DNA from: WO2-35-19 sp964365465
GTDB lineage: Bacteria > Patescibacteriota > Minisyncoccia > Phycocordibacterales > WO2-35-19
Assembly (NCBI GenBank): GCA_964365465.1
Contig: CAYIPT010000011.1
Span: 1-22,019 of the forward strand
Direction of reading: 5' to 3'
DNA: 22,019 nt
Position 1 is the first letter of the stretch. Each line of letters begins with the position of its first letter. The notes beneath the pieces were generated by a model. That model worked only from the letters and a program-made list of their open reading frames with translations. It was not told the origin of the DNA and ran no database searches. Below, one piece after another: positions 7,191 to 12,827 of this stretch. Made by a program: the position numbers and the translations under genes.

Positions 7191-7784
7191 ATGGAGGAGC
7201 GAAAAGAATTAATGAGAAAAATAAAGAACGAGGTGGTGGCGCTCAAAGAGTCGCCGCTTTACGGGTTTAGGATTGAAAATAAAAATTTGCCGGTCATAGG
7301 CGAGGGGAGCCATTTTGCCAAAATTATGTTTGTAGGCGAAGCGCCGGGCAGAAACGAAGCGCGGACGGGACGGCCGTTTTGCGGCAGAGCCGGAGATATT
7401 TTAAACGAACTTTTGGAGTCAGTGGGAATAAAAAGGGAAGAAGTTTATGTGACAAATATTGTCAAAGACAGGCCGCCAGAAAACAGAGATCCATTGCCAG
7501 AAGAAATAAAAATTTACGGACCGTTTTTAGACAGACAGATTGAAATAATTCAGCCCCAAATTATTGCGACATTAGGTAGATATTCTATGTATTATATTAT
7601 GCCCAAATTTGGTTTGGAATTTGAGCTTGAGCCCATCAGCAAAAATCACGGCAAAGTTTTTACCGGACAAGCGAGTTATGGCGAAATTAAAGTGGTGCCC
7701 CTTTATCACCCAGCTGTGGCTGTTTACAATTCTCACACAAAAGATACTCTCAAAAAGGACTTTGAGGTTTTGAAAGGTTTGTAA
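7191..7784 (+). CDS. Family-4-like uracil-DNA glycosylase without Fe-S cysteines
   Basis: A 197-residue UDG-fold protein; these enzymes remove uracil from DNA. Motif A is GEAPG (residues 49-53) with the family-4 continuation GRPFCGRAG (60-68). The TNIVKDRPPENRDP segment and motif B YHPAVAVYN are also family-4 type. Family-4 enzymes normally hold a 4Fe-4S cluster with four Cys; the equivalent positions here are Leu18, Ser21, Asp93 and Tyr109, with the expected spacing, and the only Cys is Cys64 in motif A. The cluster therefore appears lost while the catalytic motifs remain. An in-frame ATG at 7176 overlaps the upstream gene; the ATG at 7191 directly after the upstream stop is preferred. A REP-like hairpin follows the stop. 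Confidence 0.88.
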   Translation: MEERKELMRKIKNEVVALKESPLYGFRIENKNLPVIGEGSHFAKIMFVGEAPGRNEARTGRPFCGRAGDILNELLESVGIKREEVYVTNIVKDRPPENRDPLPEEIKIYGPFLDRQIEIIQPQIIATLGRYSMYYIMPKFGLEFELEPISKNHGKVFTGQASYGEIKVVPLYHPAVAVYNSHTKDTLKKDFEVLKGL

Positions 7785-7785
7785 G

Positions 7786-7828
7786 CCCCTCTCCTTAAAG
7801 TAAGGAGAGGGGTTGGGGAGAGGTTAGA
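7786..7828. repeat. REP-like element between convergent genes
   Basis: CCCCTCTCCTTA (7786-7797) and TAAGGAGAGGGG (7801-7812) form a perfect 12-bp hairpin with a 3-base loop, followed by a G-rich tail ending GGTTAGA (7822-7828). The layout matches 4447-4499, and in reverse orientation 18227-18262. The TTA in the tail is, on the minus strand, the TAA stop codon of the M16 peptidase gene. The hairpin may also end transcription from both sides. Confidence 0.75.
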
Positions 7829-9089
7829 CTTTTAGGATTTTCTTAAACCTCTCTTCGTCTTTGTATTTACCGACGATGGCAAGGTTGAGCTTGGAGTTGG
7901 TGATTATTTCTTTGGTGACTTTTTGGACATCGGTCGCGGTAATTTTTTCAATTTCTTTTTCAATATCTTTGGGCGTCTTTATTTTTTCATGTAAAATTTC
8001 CTGAAACCCATAAAATCTCGCCAAGCTATCGGATGATTCCAATCCCAAATACATGTTGCCAATCAAAAAATCCTTGGCCTTGCGCAATTCAGAAGCCGGC
8101 ACTTTTTCATCTCTTACTTTCATCATTTCTTCCAAAATTCCATTTATACCTTCTTCAACTCTGGATGAATCAACTCCAGCAGAAATCACCAGATTGCCAT
8201 GATCGGTGAGCTCATTGGCAGCAGATCTAATGTAGTAGCAAATGCCGAGTTCTTCTCTCATTTTTTGAAAAAGGCGAGAACTCATGCCGCCACCGAACAC
8301 GGTTGAAAGTAATCTCAAGGCCGGCATTTTTTTGTCATATAAATTAAAAGCTCTAACACCCATTACCAAATGTGTCTGGTCTGTTTCTTTAAATCTTAAT
8401 TTTACTGCTGGTATGTTTTGTTTTTCTAAAACTTTTTTCTTTGCTGTTTTTTTGCCAGCCGGAATTTCGACAAAGTACTTTTCTACTTTTTTAAAAATAT
8501 CATTTTCATCAATATCTCCGGCAACCACAATGGTAGTCGCTCCAGAGACATAGTGGTTCTTTCTGTAATTCACAAAATCATCTCTATTAAATGAGCGCAC
8601 ATTTTCTTTAGTTCCCGCCACATTCCAGCCAGCAGGTTGGTCACCATACAAAAGTTCATCAAAAACTTCATGCACTCGTAACTGAGGGAGATCTTCGTAC
8701 ATATTTATTTCTTCCACAATCACTCCTTTTTCTGTTTCCAAGTCTGCCGTCGGGAAAGTGGGGTGGAGATACATATCGGAAATAATGTCCAAAATTTTAT
8801 CGGTGTGTTTGTTATGGGCTTTGGCCCAGTAACCAGTGACTTCTTGAGAAGTGAAAGCGTTGTTTTGGGCGCCCATAGAATCAAATTCTCTTGAAATATC
8901 TATGGCTTTAGGTCTTTTATTCGTTCCCTTAAAACACATATGTTCCAAAAAGTGAGAAATGCCGTTATTTTTTTTGTTTTCGTATTTTGAGCCGGCTTCA
9001 ATAAGCGACATCACCGTTACCGAGGGCGCGTTTTTAATCGGCACAGCCATAATGCGTAGACCGTTTTTCAAAACTTTTTTCTTGTACAT
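7824..9089 (-). CDS. M16 family zinc metallopeptidase
   Basis: A 421-residue protein with the inverted zinc motif HFLEH (His46, Glu49, His50) and the downstream Glu ligand in KGVIVEEINM (about 126-127). This is the layout of M16 peptidases such as mitochondrial processing peptidase beta and PqqL. Both M16 domains are present, and the second has the usual VFGGGMSSRLFQKMREELG segment, giving a normal-sized single-chain enzyme. It likely degrades or processes peptides, and no signal peptide is visible. The ATG at 9089 lies 9 bases after a good minus-strand promoter (TTGACT, 17 bp, TATTCT), so the leader is only about 3 bases. Its stop codon is part of the REP-like repeat at 7786-7828. It is divergent from alaS, and the promoters overlap. 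Confidence 0.92.
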   Translation of the reverse strand: MYKKKVLKNGLRIMAVPIKNAPSVTVMSLIEAGSKYENKKNNGISHFLEHMCFKGTNKRPKAIDISREFDSMGAQNNAFTSQEVTGYWAKAHNKHTDKILDIISDMYLHPTFPTADLETEKGVIVEEINMYEDLPQLRVHEVFDELLYGDQPAGWNVAGTKENVRSFNRDDFVNYRKNHYVSGATTIVVAGDIDENDIFKKVEKYFVEIPAGKKTAKKKVLEKQNIPAVKLRFKETDQTHLVMGVRAFNLYDKKMPALRLLSTVFGGGMSSRLFQKMREELGICYYIRSAANELTDHGNLVISAGVDSSRVEEGINGILEEMMKVRDEKVPASELRKAKDFLIGNMYLGLESSDSLARFYGFQEILHEKIKTPKDIEKEIEKITATDVQKVTKEIITNSKLNLAIVGKYKDEERFKKILKV

Positions 9090-9098
9090 GGTAAGGAT

Positions 9099-9127
9099 AG
9101 AATAATTGATTATTTGAAATAAGTCAA
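9099..9127 (-). promoter_or_regulatory. Promoter of the M16 peptidase gene
   Basis: On the minus strand, TTGACT (9127-9122), a 17-bp spacer and TATTCT (9104-9099) precede the ATG at 9089. Transcription would start about 3 bases before the start codon. It overlaps the divergent alaS promoter (9114-9141), so the two may compete for RNA polymerase. Confidence 0.6.
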
Positions 9128-9141
9128 AATTTGAGTATTAT
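9114..9141 (+). promoter_or_regulatory. Promoter of alaS
   Basis: TTGAAA (9114-9119), a 16-bp spacer and TATTAT (9136-9141) lie just before the ATG at 9149. The predicted transcript starts at about 9148, giving a leaderless or one-base-leader mRNA. This supports the ATG at 9149 over the upstream TTG at 9131. Confidence 0.55.
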
Positions 9142-9148
9142 TATATGC

Positions 9149-10921
9149 ATGACTTCTTCAGAAATAAGAAAAAAATATTTGGAATTTTTTGAGAGCAAGG
9201 GGCATAAAATAATCCCGAGCGCTTCCTTGGTGCCCGAAAACGACCCCTCGGTTCTTTTTACAACAGCCGGCATGCAGCAGTTTAAGCCATATTATATTGG
9301 TAAAAAAGACGCAAAAGCAGATTTTGGAACATTAAATACCGTTTCATGCCAAAAATGCGTGCGCACTTCGGATATTGACGAAGTAGGAGATGAAAGCCAT
9401 CTCACTTTTTTTGAGATGCTTGGAAACTTCAGTTTCGGTGGGTATTGGAAAGAGGAAGCCATAAAATACGCCCATGAGTTTATCACCAGTCCCAAGTGGA
9501 TGAATTTAAAAATTGACTTTGTTTCTGTCTTCGCCGGAGAGCCCTTCAATTCCGCTCAGGGTGAATTAGGTTTACAACCTGATTCAGAATCTGAAAAAAT
9601 TTGGAAAGATATTGATCCAAATATTATCGTAAAAAAATCAGGCAGAGCCGATAATTTTTGGGGACCGACCGGAGAAGAAGGCCCCTGCGGACCAACCACT
9701 GAAATTTATGTGGATGGCATTGAAATTTGGAATATTGTTTTTAACGAATTTTATCAAAACGCAGATAAGTCGCTTGTACCACTCCAAATAAAAGGTGTTG
9801 ATACGGGCATGGGTTTAGAGCGTCTTGCAAAAGTTGCGCAAAAAGTTCCGACTGTTTTTGATACTGACCTATTTAATGACATAATTTCAACAATAAAACA
9901 AGTGTCAAAGGTTCCCTTTGACACTAGAACAGAAAGAATTATTGCGGACCATATACGAACGGCTGTTTTTATGATTGCTAATGGAGTAATCCCCTCTAAT
10001 ACTGAAAGAGGGTATGTTTTGAGGCGACTCATCCGCCGAATTGCAAAGCTGGATGAGTCTCAAACCTCCATTGCGGAGATAGTCATAAAAAATTATGAAA
10101 ACCAATATCCTGAATTAAAAAATAAAAAAGAAAATATTTTGGATGAGATAAAAATGGAAGAAGAAAGGTTTGAAAAAAATTTATCTCGCGGATTAAAAGA
10201 ATTAAAAAGACAAATAGAAACCGGTTTTATAAAAAACAAAATTAACGGCCATGTAATTTTTTGGTTTTTCACGACATGGGGATTGCCAATAGAAATAATT
10301 GAGGAAGTGGTCCAAAAATACAATTTGGAATTTGATAAAGAAGGTTTTGAAACAGAAATGAAAATTCATCAAGAAATTTCAAAAGCGGGGATGGAACAGA
10401 AATTTAAGGGAGGACTTGGGGGACATTCGGAAATGGAAATTAAATACCACACTGCCACTCATTTGCTTTTGGCGGCTTTAAGAAAAGTTTTAAATGCGAA
10501 CATTGTGCAGAAGGGAAGCAATATTACAGCCGAAAGATTGAGATTTGATTTTAATTGGCCGGAAAAGCTTTCCCCAGAGCAACTCAAAGCAGTTGAAGAT
10601 TTGGTAAATGAAAAAATTAAACAAAACATTCCGGTTGAAATGCTGGAGTTACCAAAAGAAGAAGCTGTTAAAATGGTTGGCGCCATGTCTTTTGATTTAT
10701 CCAAATATGGAGAGACGGTTAAAGTTTATAAAATAGGCGACCCTTCGAATCCCTCAGGGCAAGCTTTCAGTATTGAATTTTGCGGCGGTCCGCATGTCGA
10801 GCGAACTAGCGACTTAGCCAGTTCGCGAGATCCTGAGGGGAACCAGAAGGGTAATTTCAAAATCATAAAAGAAGAAGCCTCTTCTGCCGGCATCCGCCGC
10901 ATTAAAGCAATTTTGGAATAA
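9149..10921 (+). CDS. alaS: Alanine--tRNA ligase, short form
   Basis: A 590-residue alanyl-tRNA synthetase that charges tRNA(Ala). The canonical N-terminus MTSSEIRKKYLEFFESKGH supports the ATG at 9149. Class II catalytic segments include TAGMQQFKPYY, CQKCVRTSDIDEVG and FFEMLGNFSFGGYW, with GVDTGMGLERLA near the end of the catalytic part. The editing (SAD) domain has zinc ligands HTATH (His434, His438) and CGGPH (Cys545, His549). The protein stops soon after SAD and lacks the DHHA1 and C-Ala domains of standard enzymes of about 870 residues; in Patescibacteria such short forms are plausible. The gene contains repeat-like palindromic insertions: residues 132-141 (DNA 9542-9570), 9901-9925, and around the CGGPH motif (10741-10760, 10801-10851). 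Reading frame is intact throughout. Confidence 0.95.
   Translation: MTSSEIRKKYLEFFESKGHKIIPSASLVPENDPSVLFTTAGMQQFKPYYIGKKDAKADFGTLNTVSCQKCVRTSDIDEVGDESHLTFFEMLGNFSFGGYWKEEAIKYAHEFITSPKWMNLKIDFVSVFAGEPFNSAQGELGLQPDSESEKIWKDIDPNIIVKKSGRADNFWGPTGEEGPCGPTTEIYVDGIEIWNIVFNEFYQNADKSLVPLQIKGVDTGMGLERLAKVAQKVPTVFDTDLFNDIISTIKQVSKVPFDTRTERIIADHIRTAVFMIANGVIPSNTERGYVLRRLIRRIAKLDESQTSIAEIVIKNYENQYPELKNKKENILDEIKMEEERFEKNLSRGLKELKRQIETGFIKNKINGHVIFWFFTTWGLPIEIIEEVVQKYNLEFDKEGFETEMKIHQEISKAGMEQKFKGGLGGHSEMEIKYHTATHLLLAALRKVLNANIVQKGSNITAERLRFDFNWPEKLSPEQLKAVEDLVNEKIKQNIPVEMLELPKEEAVKMVGAMSFDLSKYGETVKVYKIGDPSNPSGQAFSIEFCGGPHVERTSDLASSRDPEGNQKGNFKIIKEEASSAGIRRIKAILE
9542..9570. repeat. Short repeat-type insertion in alaS (residues 132-141)
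   Basis: The stretch from CCCTTCAATTCCGCTCAGGG (9542-9561) to 9570 encodes PFNSAQGELG, where homologous AlaS proteins have no such residues. Its ends CCCT and AGGG are complementary. Similar CCTTCGA...CTCAGGGTGA sequences are recalled as dispersed repeats in many genomes. A related sequence recurs in this gene at 10741-10760. Confidence 0.6.
9901..9925. repeat. Perfect hairpin within alaS
   Basis: AGTGTCAAAGG (9901-9911) and CCTTTGACACT (9915-9925) are perfect 11-bp inverted repeats with a 3-base loop. They encode VSKVPFDTR, in a variable linker just before ERIIADHIR. A stem this tight in coding DNA suggests an inserted palindrome. Confidence 0.65.
10741..10851. repeat. Cluster of inverted repeats in the alaS SAD-domain region
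   Basis: CCCTTCGAATCCCTCAGGG (10741-10759) has an inverted, imperfect copy at 10831-10851 (tcctgagggg...agaaggg). Between them GCGAACT (10801-10807) pairs with AGTTCGC (10820-10826), and the stem continues with GC/GC after one mismatch. The repeats bracket the CGGPH zinc motif and add residues on both sides (SNPSGQA before, ASSRDPEGNQK after) compared with usual AlaS. The frame is kept. Confidence 0.6.
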
Positions 10922-10939
10922 TATTTTATCTGTAATCCC

Positions 10940-10977
10940 ATACACAGATTACTGACGACCGTCTTGAATCTGTGTAT
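10940..10977. repeat. Hairpin downstream of alaS
   Basis: ATACACAGATT (10940-10950) and AATCTGTGTAT (10967-10977) are perfect 11-bp inverted repeats; the loop holds a smaller GACG/CGTC stem (10954-10963). No T-run follows on the plus strand, so it is either a factor-dependent terminator or another palindromic repeat. Confidence 0.55.
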
Positions 10978-10986
10978 CTAAAATTA

Positions 10987-11009
10987 TCTAGATTTTAACG
11001 GCCGTTAGA
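10987..11009. repeat. Palindrome with TCTA/TTAGA ends
   Basis: TAACGGCCGTTA (10996-11007) is a perfect 12-bp palindrome. With flanks it begins TCTA (10987-10990) and ends TTAGA (11005-11009), the same ends as the RAYT-linked palindrome at 11767-11795, so it may be a distant family member. Confidence 0.4.
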
Positions 11010-11040
11010 TTTTGGCCAATGTTGTTGTAATTTTATAAAA

Positions 11041-11075
11041 AGGAAGAGGTCGTCCCGACATACATCGGGACGGCC
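11041..11075 (-). terminator. Terminator of the small minus-strand gene
   Basis: An 11-bp stem pairs 11048-11058 with 11065-11075 (one G-T wobble) around a 6-base loop. Read on the minus strand, a pyrimidine stretch with five T follows. It lies 8 bases past the stop of the gene ending at 11083 and may also stop transcripts from alaS. Confidence 0.65.
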
Positions 11076-11082
11076 TTTAAAA

Positions 11083-11313
11083 CTAAAGAACCCTGACTTC
11101 AGTGAGAAAACTGATGGCATTCTGCCTATCAAGATTCAATGTCCTCATTACAGAGGAGATTTTTTCTTCCAGGGTCTGGGCATCAATCCCGAATTTATCA
11201 CGAAGAGCGTTGATCCTCTCTGCATCACAAAACATCTGGTCGAAGTCTTCTCCGCCGTAGGCCAGCTTCAAGAGTCTGTCAGTTACATTGCCAGGCTCAC
11301 CATAATCGCCCAT
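11083..11313 (-). CDS. Small orphan protein of unknown function, SD-led
   Basis: A 76-residue protein starting MGDYGEPGN. It is predicted helical with an acidic bias, and a segment such as AQTLEEKISSVMRTLNLDRQNAISFL resembles a helical bundle. No motif is recognised. The start at 11313 is chosen because AAGGAG (11326-11321) lies 7 bases upstream; a longer form from 11337 lacks an SD and would cover the SD itself. The gene is monocistronic and antisense to its neighbours, with a GC-rich terminator. It shares a 39-bp upstream sequence with the broken minus-strand gene at 12288-13126, suggesting common regulation. Confidence 0.7.
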   Translation of the reverse strand: MGDYGEPGNVTDRLLKLAYGGEDFDQMFCDAERINALRDKFGIDAQTLEEKISSVMRTLNLDRQNAISFLTEVRVL

Positions 11314-11320
11314 TTTAAGT

Positions 11321-11326
11321 CTCCTT
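11321..11326 (-). promoter_or_regulatory. Shine-Dalgarno site that fixes the start at 11313
   Basis: AAGGAG on the minus strand, 7 bases before the ATG. It stands out because plus-strand genes in the window have none. Confidence 0.75.
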
Positions 11327-11373
11327 CCAAAGTTCATGGTAATAAAAAATGAAAATATTTGCAAACTCTTTTT

Positions 11374-11412
11374 TTAATATTTTTCCCCAATTTTGTTGCG
11401 CAAAAGACAAAA
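11374..11412. repeat. 39-bp repeat, copy 1
   Basis: It matches 13220-13258 in direct orientation at 34 of 39 positions. The best-conserved core is TTTGTTGCGCAAAA, including the palindrome TTGCGCAA. On the minus strand both copies lie upstream of SD-led orphan genes, so the repeat may be a promoter or regulatory site. Confidence 0.6.
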
Positions 11413-11421
11413 AAGTAAAAA

Positions 11422-11480
11422 CCCGACATCCAATGTGGGGCTGGTTATATTTATACTAGTACTTGCCCCACATCCAATGT
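11422..11480. repeat. Pair of REP palindromes upstream of the RAYT gene
   Basis: CCCGACATCCAATGTGGGGC (11422-11441) and GCCCCACATCCAATGT (11465-11480) are related to the palindrome inside the RAYT gene at 11767-11795. The GGGGC and GCCCC ends face each other across 23 bases, a BIME-like arrangement. The right copy is degenerate in its second arm and runs into the promoter of the RAYT gene. Confidence 0.7.
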
Positions 11481-11481
11481 T

Positions 11482-11490
11482 TGGTAAAAT
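11482..11490 (+). promoter_or_regulatory. Extended -10 of the RAYT gene
   Basis: TGGTAAAAT: an extended -10 whose hexamer TAAAAT (11485-11490) ends 6 bases before the ATG at 11497, predicting a leaderless mRNA. Its left part is contributed by the REP palindrome. Confidence 0.5.
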
Positions 11491-11496
11491 GTTTTT

Positions 11497-12234
11497 ATGC
11501 AAAGAAAAGAAAATTTTGTAGAAGGTGAATTTTACCATCTTTACAATAGGGGAAATAGTAAACAAAATATTTTTCTTGATGATCAAGATAGAAAAAGATT
11601 TGTAAAAATGTTGTATCTTTCTAATTCAAAGAAATATATAAATTTTAGAGATGACATTGTTAAAAGAAAAATAGAGGTCTGGGATTTTGATAAAGGAAAA
11701 TCAATAGTTTCAATCGGCGCTTGGGCTCTTATGCCAAACCACTTTCATATTTTAATAACCCCAACATCTAGCCCCACATCCAATGTCGGGTTAGATCAAA
11801 TTAGTCTTTTTATGAAAAAACTTTGTATATCATACTCAAAATATTTTAACACAAAATACAAACGCACTGGCGGACTTTTTGAAACAAATTTCAAGAGTTC
11901 TTATATAGACACAGATCCATATTCAAAATATATTTTTTCTTATATTCATTTGAATCCTATTAAGCTTATTGATTCAAAATGGAAAGAAAACGGAATTAAA
12001 GATATAAAAAAAGCAAAAAAGTTTTTGGAAAATTATGAATGGAGCAGTTATCAAGATTATTTAGGAAAGAAAAGAGATGAAAGTAAAATTTTATCGAGAA
12101 AAGATTTTCCGGAATATTTTGACAATCCAAAAATATTTAAAAACGAAATATTTGATTGGCTATCTTTTGATCCCAATCTTGGCCCGAAGTCAGACTTCGG
12201 GTTAGAACCAGATGATTTGGGTGGGGAAATATAA
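11497..12234 (+). CDS. REP-associated tyrosine transposase (RAYT, Y1/IS200-like)
   Basis: A 245-residue HUH single-strand transposase of the RAYT group. It opens with the family motif FYHLYNRGNSKQNIF, has the HUH pair in MPNHFHILI (His82, His84), then TGGLFETNFKS, and the catalytic-Tyr helix in YIFSYIHLNPIKL. The C-terminal WSSYQDYLG is also typical. RAYTs are chromosomal enzymes thought to move or maintain REP palindromes. The gene carries two such palindromes in frame, at 11767-11795 (encoding SPTSNVGLD) and 12183-12206 (encoding GPKSDFGLE), and a pair sits just upstream. The reading frame is intact and the catalytic residues are present, so it is probably active. Base composition is more AT-rich than its neighbours. 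Start supported by the -10 element 6 bases upstream. Confidence 0.92.
   Translation: MQRKENFVEGEFYHLYNRGNSKQNIFLDDQDRKRFVKMLYLSNSKKYINFRDDIVKRKIEVWDFDKGKSIVSIGAWALMPNHFHILITPTSSPTSNVGLDQISLFMKKLCISYSKYFNTKYKRTGGLFETNFKSSYIDTDPYSKYIFSYIHLNPIKLIDSKWKENGIKDIKKAKKFLENYEWSSYQDYLGKKRDESKILSRKDFPEYFDNPKIFKNEIFDWLSFDPNLGPKSDFGLEPDDLGGEI
11767..11795. repeat. REP palindrome inside the RAYT gene
   Basis: TCTA (11767-11770) pairs with TAGA (11792-11795), CCC with GGG, and ACAT with ATGT around a CCA loop, with single mismatches between blocks. The core matches 11422-11441 (opposite orientation) and 11465-11480. It adds about ten residues between HILI and QISLFMKKL compared with typical RAYTs. Confidence 0.7.
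12183..12206. repeat. REP-like palindrome at the 3' end of the RAYT gene
   Basis: CCCGAAGT (12183-12190) and ACTTCGGG (12194-12201) form a perfect 8-bp stem with a 3-base loop, followed by TTAGA (12202-12206). Arm bases differ from the 11767-11795 copy but the outer CCC/GGG and the TTAGA tail are the same. Confidence 0.65.
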
Positions 12235-12269
12235 AAAGAGAAAGGCCGAGCTCCTGTGAGCGCGGCCTT
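12233..12269 (-). terminator. Terminator of the interrupted minus-strand gene
   Basis: The stem pairs 12242-12248 with 12263-12269 and, after one mismatch, 12250-12253 with 12258-12261, with a 4-base loop. On the minus strand it is followed by TCTC and then five T (12237-12233). It sits 19 bases past the stop at 12288 and directly abuts the convergent RAYT gene. Confidence 0.75.
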
Positions 12270-12287
12270 CTAAAAATGAGCAAAAGA

Positions 12288-12794
12288 TTAGGTTGCCTGT
12301 GACTTTTCCGGAACTTCTGGCGTAAATTCCGGCGGTTTGGCGTCCGGTCCGTGCAGGAGTCGCCACATTTGTGGAAAGGAGATACTGATGCAACGAGGGC
12401 GATCCTTGCCCATTGGAATGTCCATCTCTGTATTTTGGACTAGGCACGAATCCAAGATGGCCTTCAATTGTTCGGGGGTGAGACCATAATCACACATTTT
12501 TGTACTTCGATATGCGTAAATCAGCGGTCTCACGCGAATTTTGCTTGGATCATTTGGACGAAAGGCGGCCAATAGCTGTTCTCTCAACCTCAGGCTAAGA
12601 AGGTAAACCTTGTCTGAAGTGACAACCGTTTTGCCATTATGCTTACAAACTCTAACGACCGGCTGTAATTTGGTTTCTTGTTCTCTAACTCTGCACCAAA
12701 TTACGAACAGAGTGTAAAAAGAATACCCCCCAATCAATATCGCTGAAAAAGCAACCATGCGACTGAAATTCCGCGGTGTTTGGTCACCCATCAT
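12288..12794 (-). CDS. Residual 3' ORF of the interrupted membrane protein
   Basis: This is the part of the interrupted gene that is still open. From the ATG at 12794 (a second ATG follows at once) it encodes about 168 residues starting MMGDQTPRNFSRM, with one membrane helix (MVAFSAILIGGYSFYTLFVIW), then a soluble domain with TKLQPVVRVCKHNGK and a Pro/Glu-rich C-terminus. A TTG at 12821 would add nine residues. No SD precedes either start. If it is expressed at all, the promoter may come from the inserted element, whose end carries TATTAT reading outward at 12836-12831. Whether the fragment is translated is unknown; the full-length gene is described separately as a pseudogene. Confidence 0.5.
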   Translation of the reverse strand: MMGDQTPRNFSRMVAFSAILIGGYSFYTLFVIWCRVREQETKLQPVVRVCKHNGKTVVTSDKVYLLSLRLREQLLAAFRPNDPSKIRVRPLIYAYRSTKMCDYGLTPEQLKAILDSCLVQNTEMDIPMGKDRPRCISISFPQMWRLLHGPDAKPPEFTPEVPEKSQAT

Positions 12795-12819
12795 AAAGAA
12801 CAAATAACCAGCGGGTGTC

Positions 12820-12827
12820 AAAATAAA
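12820..12827. repeat. Target-site duplication, left copy
   Basis: AAAATAAA directly outside the left terminal inverted repeat; an identical copy lies at 13080-13087 outside the right one. It is AT-rich, but the restored reading frame supports it as a true duplication. Confidence 0.8.

Noticed and set aside
9131..9148. TTG start of alaS adding MSIIIC
   Set aside because: These bases hold the -10 element, and MTSSEIRKKYLEFF is the conserved N-terminus.
10744..10760. TTCGAATCCC as a tRNA T-loop
   Set aside because: It lies inside alaS; no acceptor stem, anticodon arm or D-loop is present around it.
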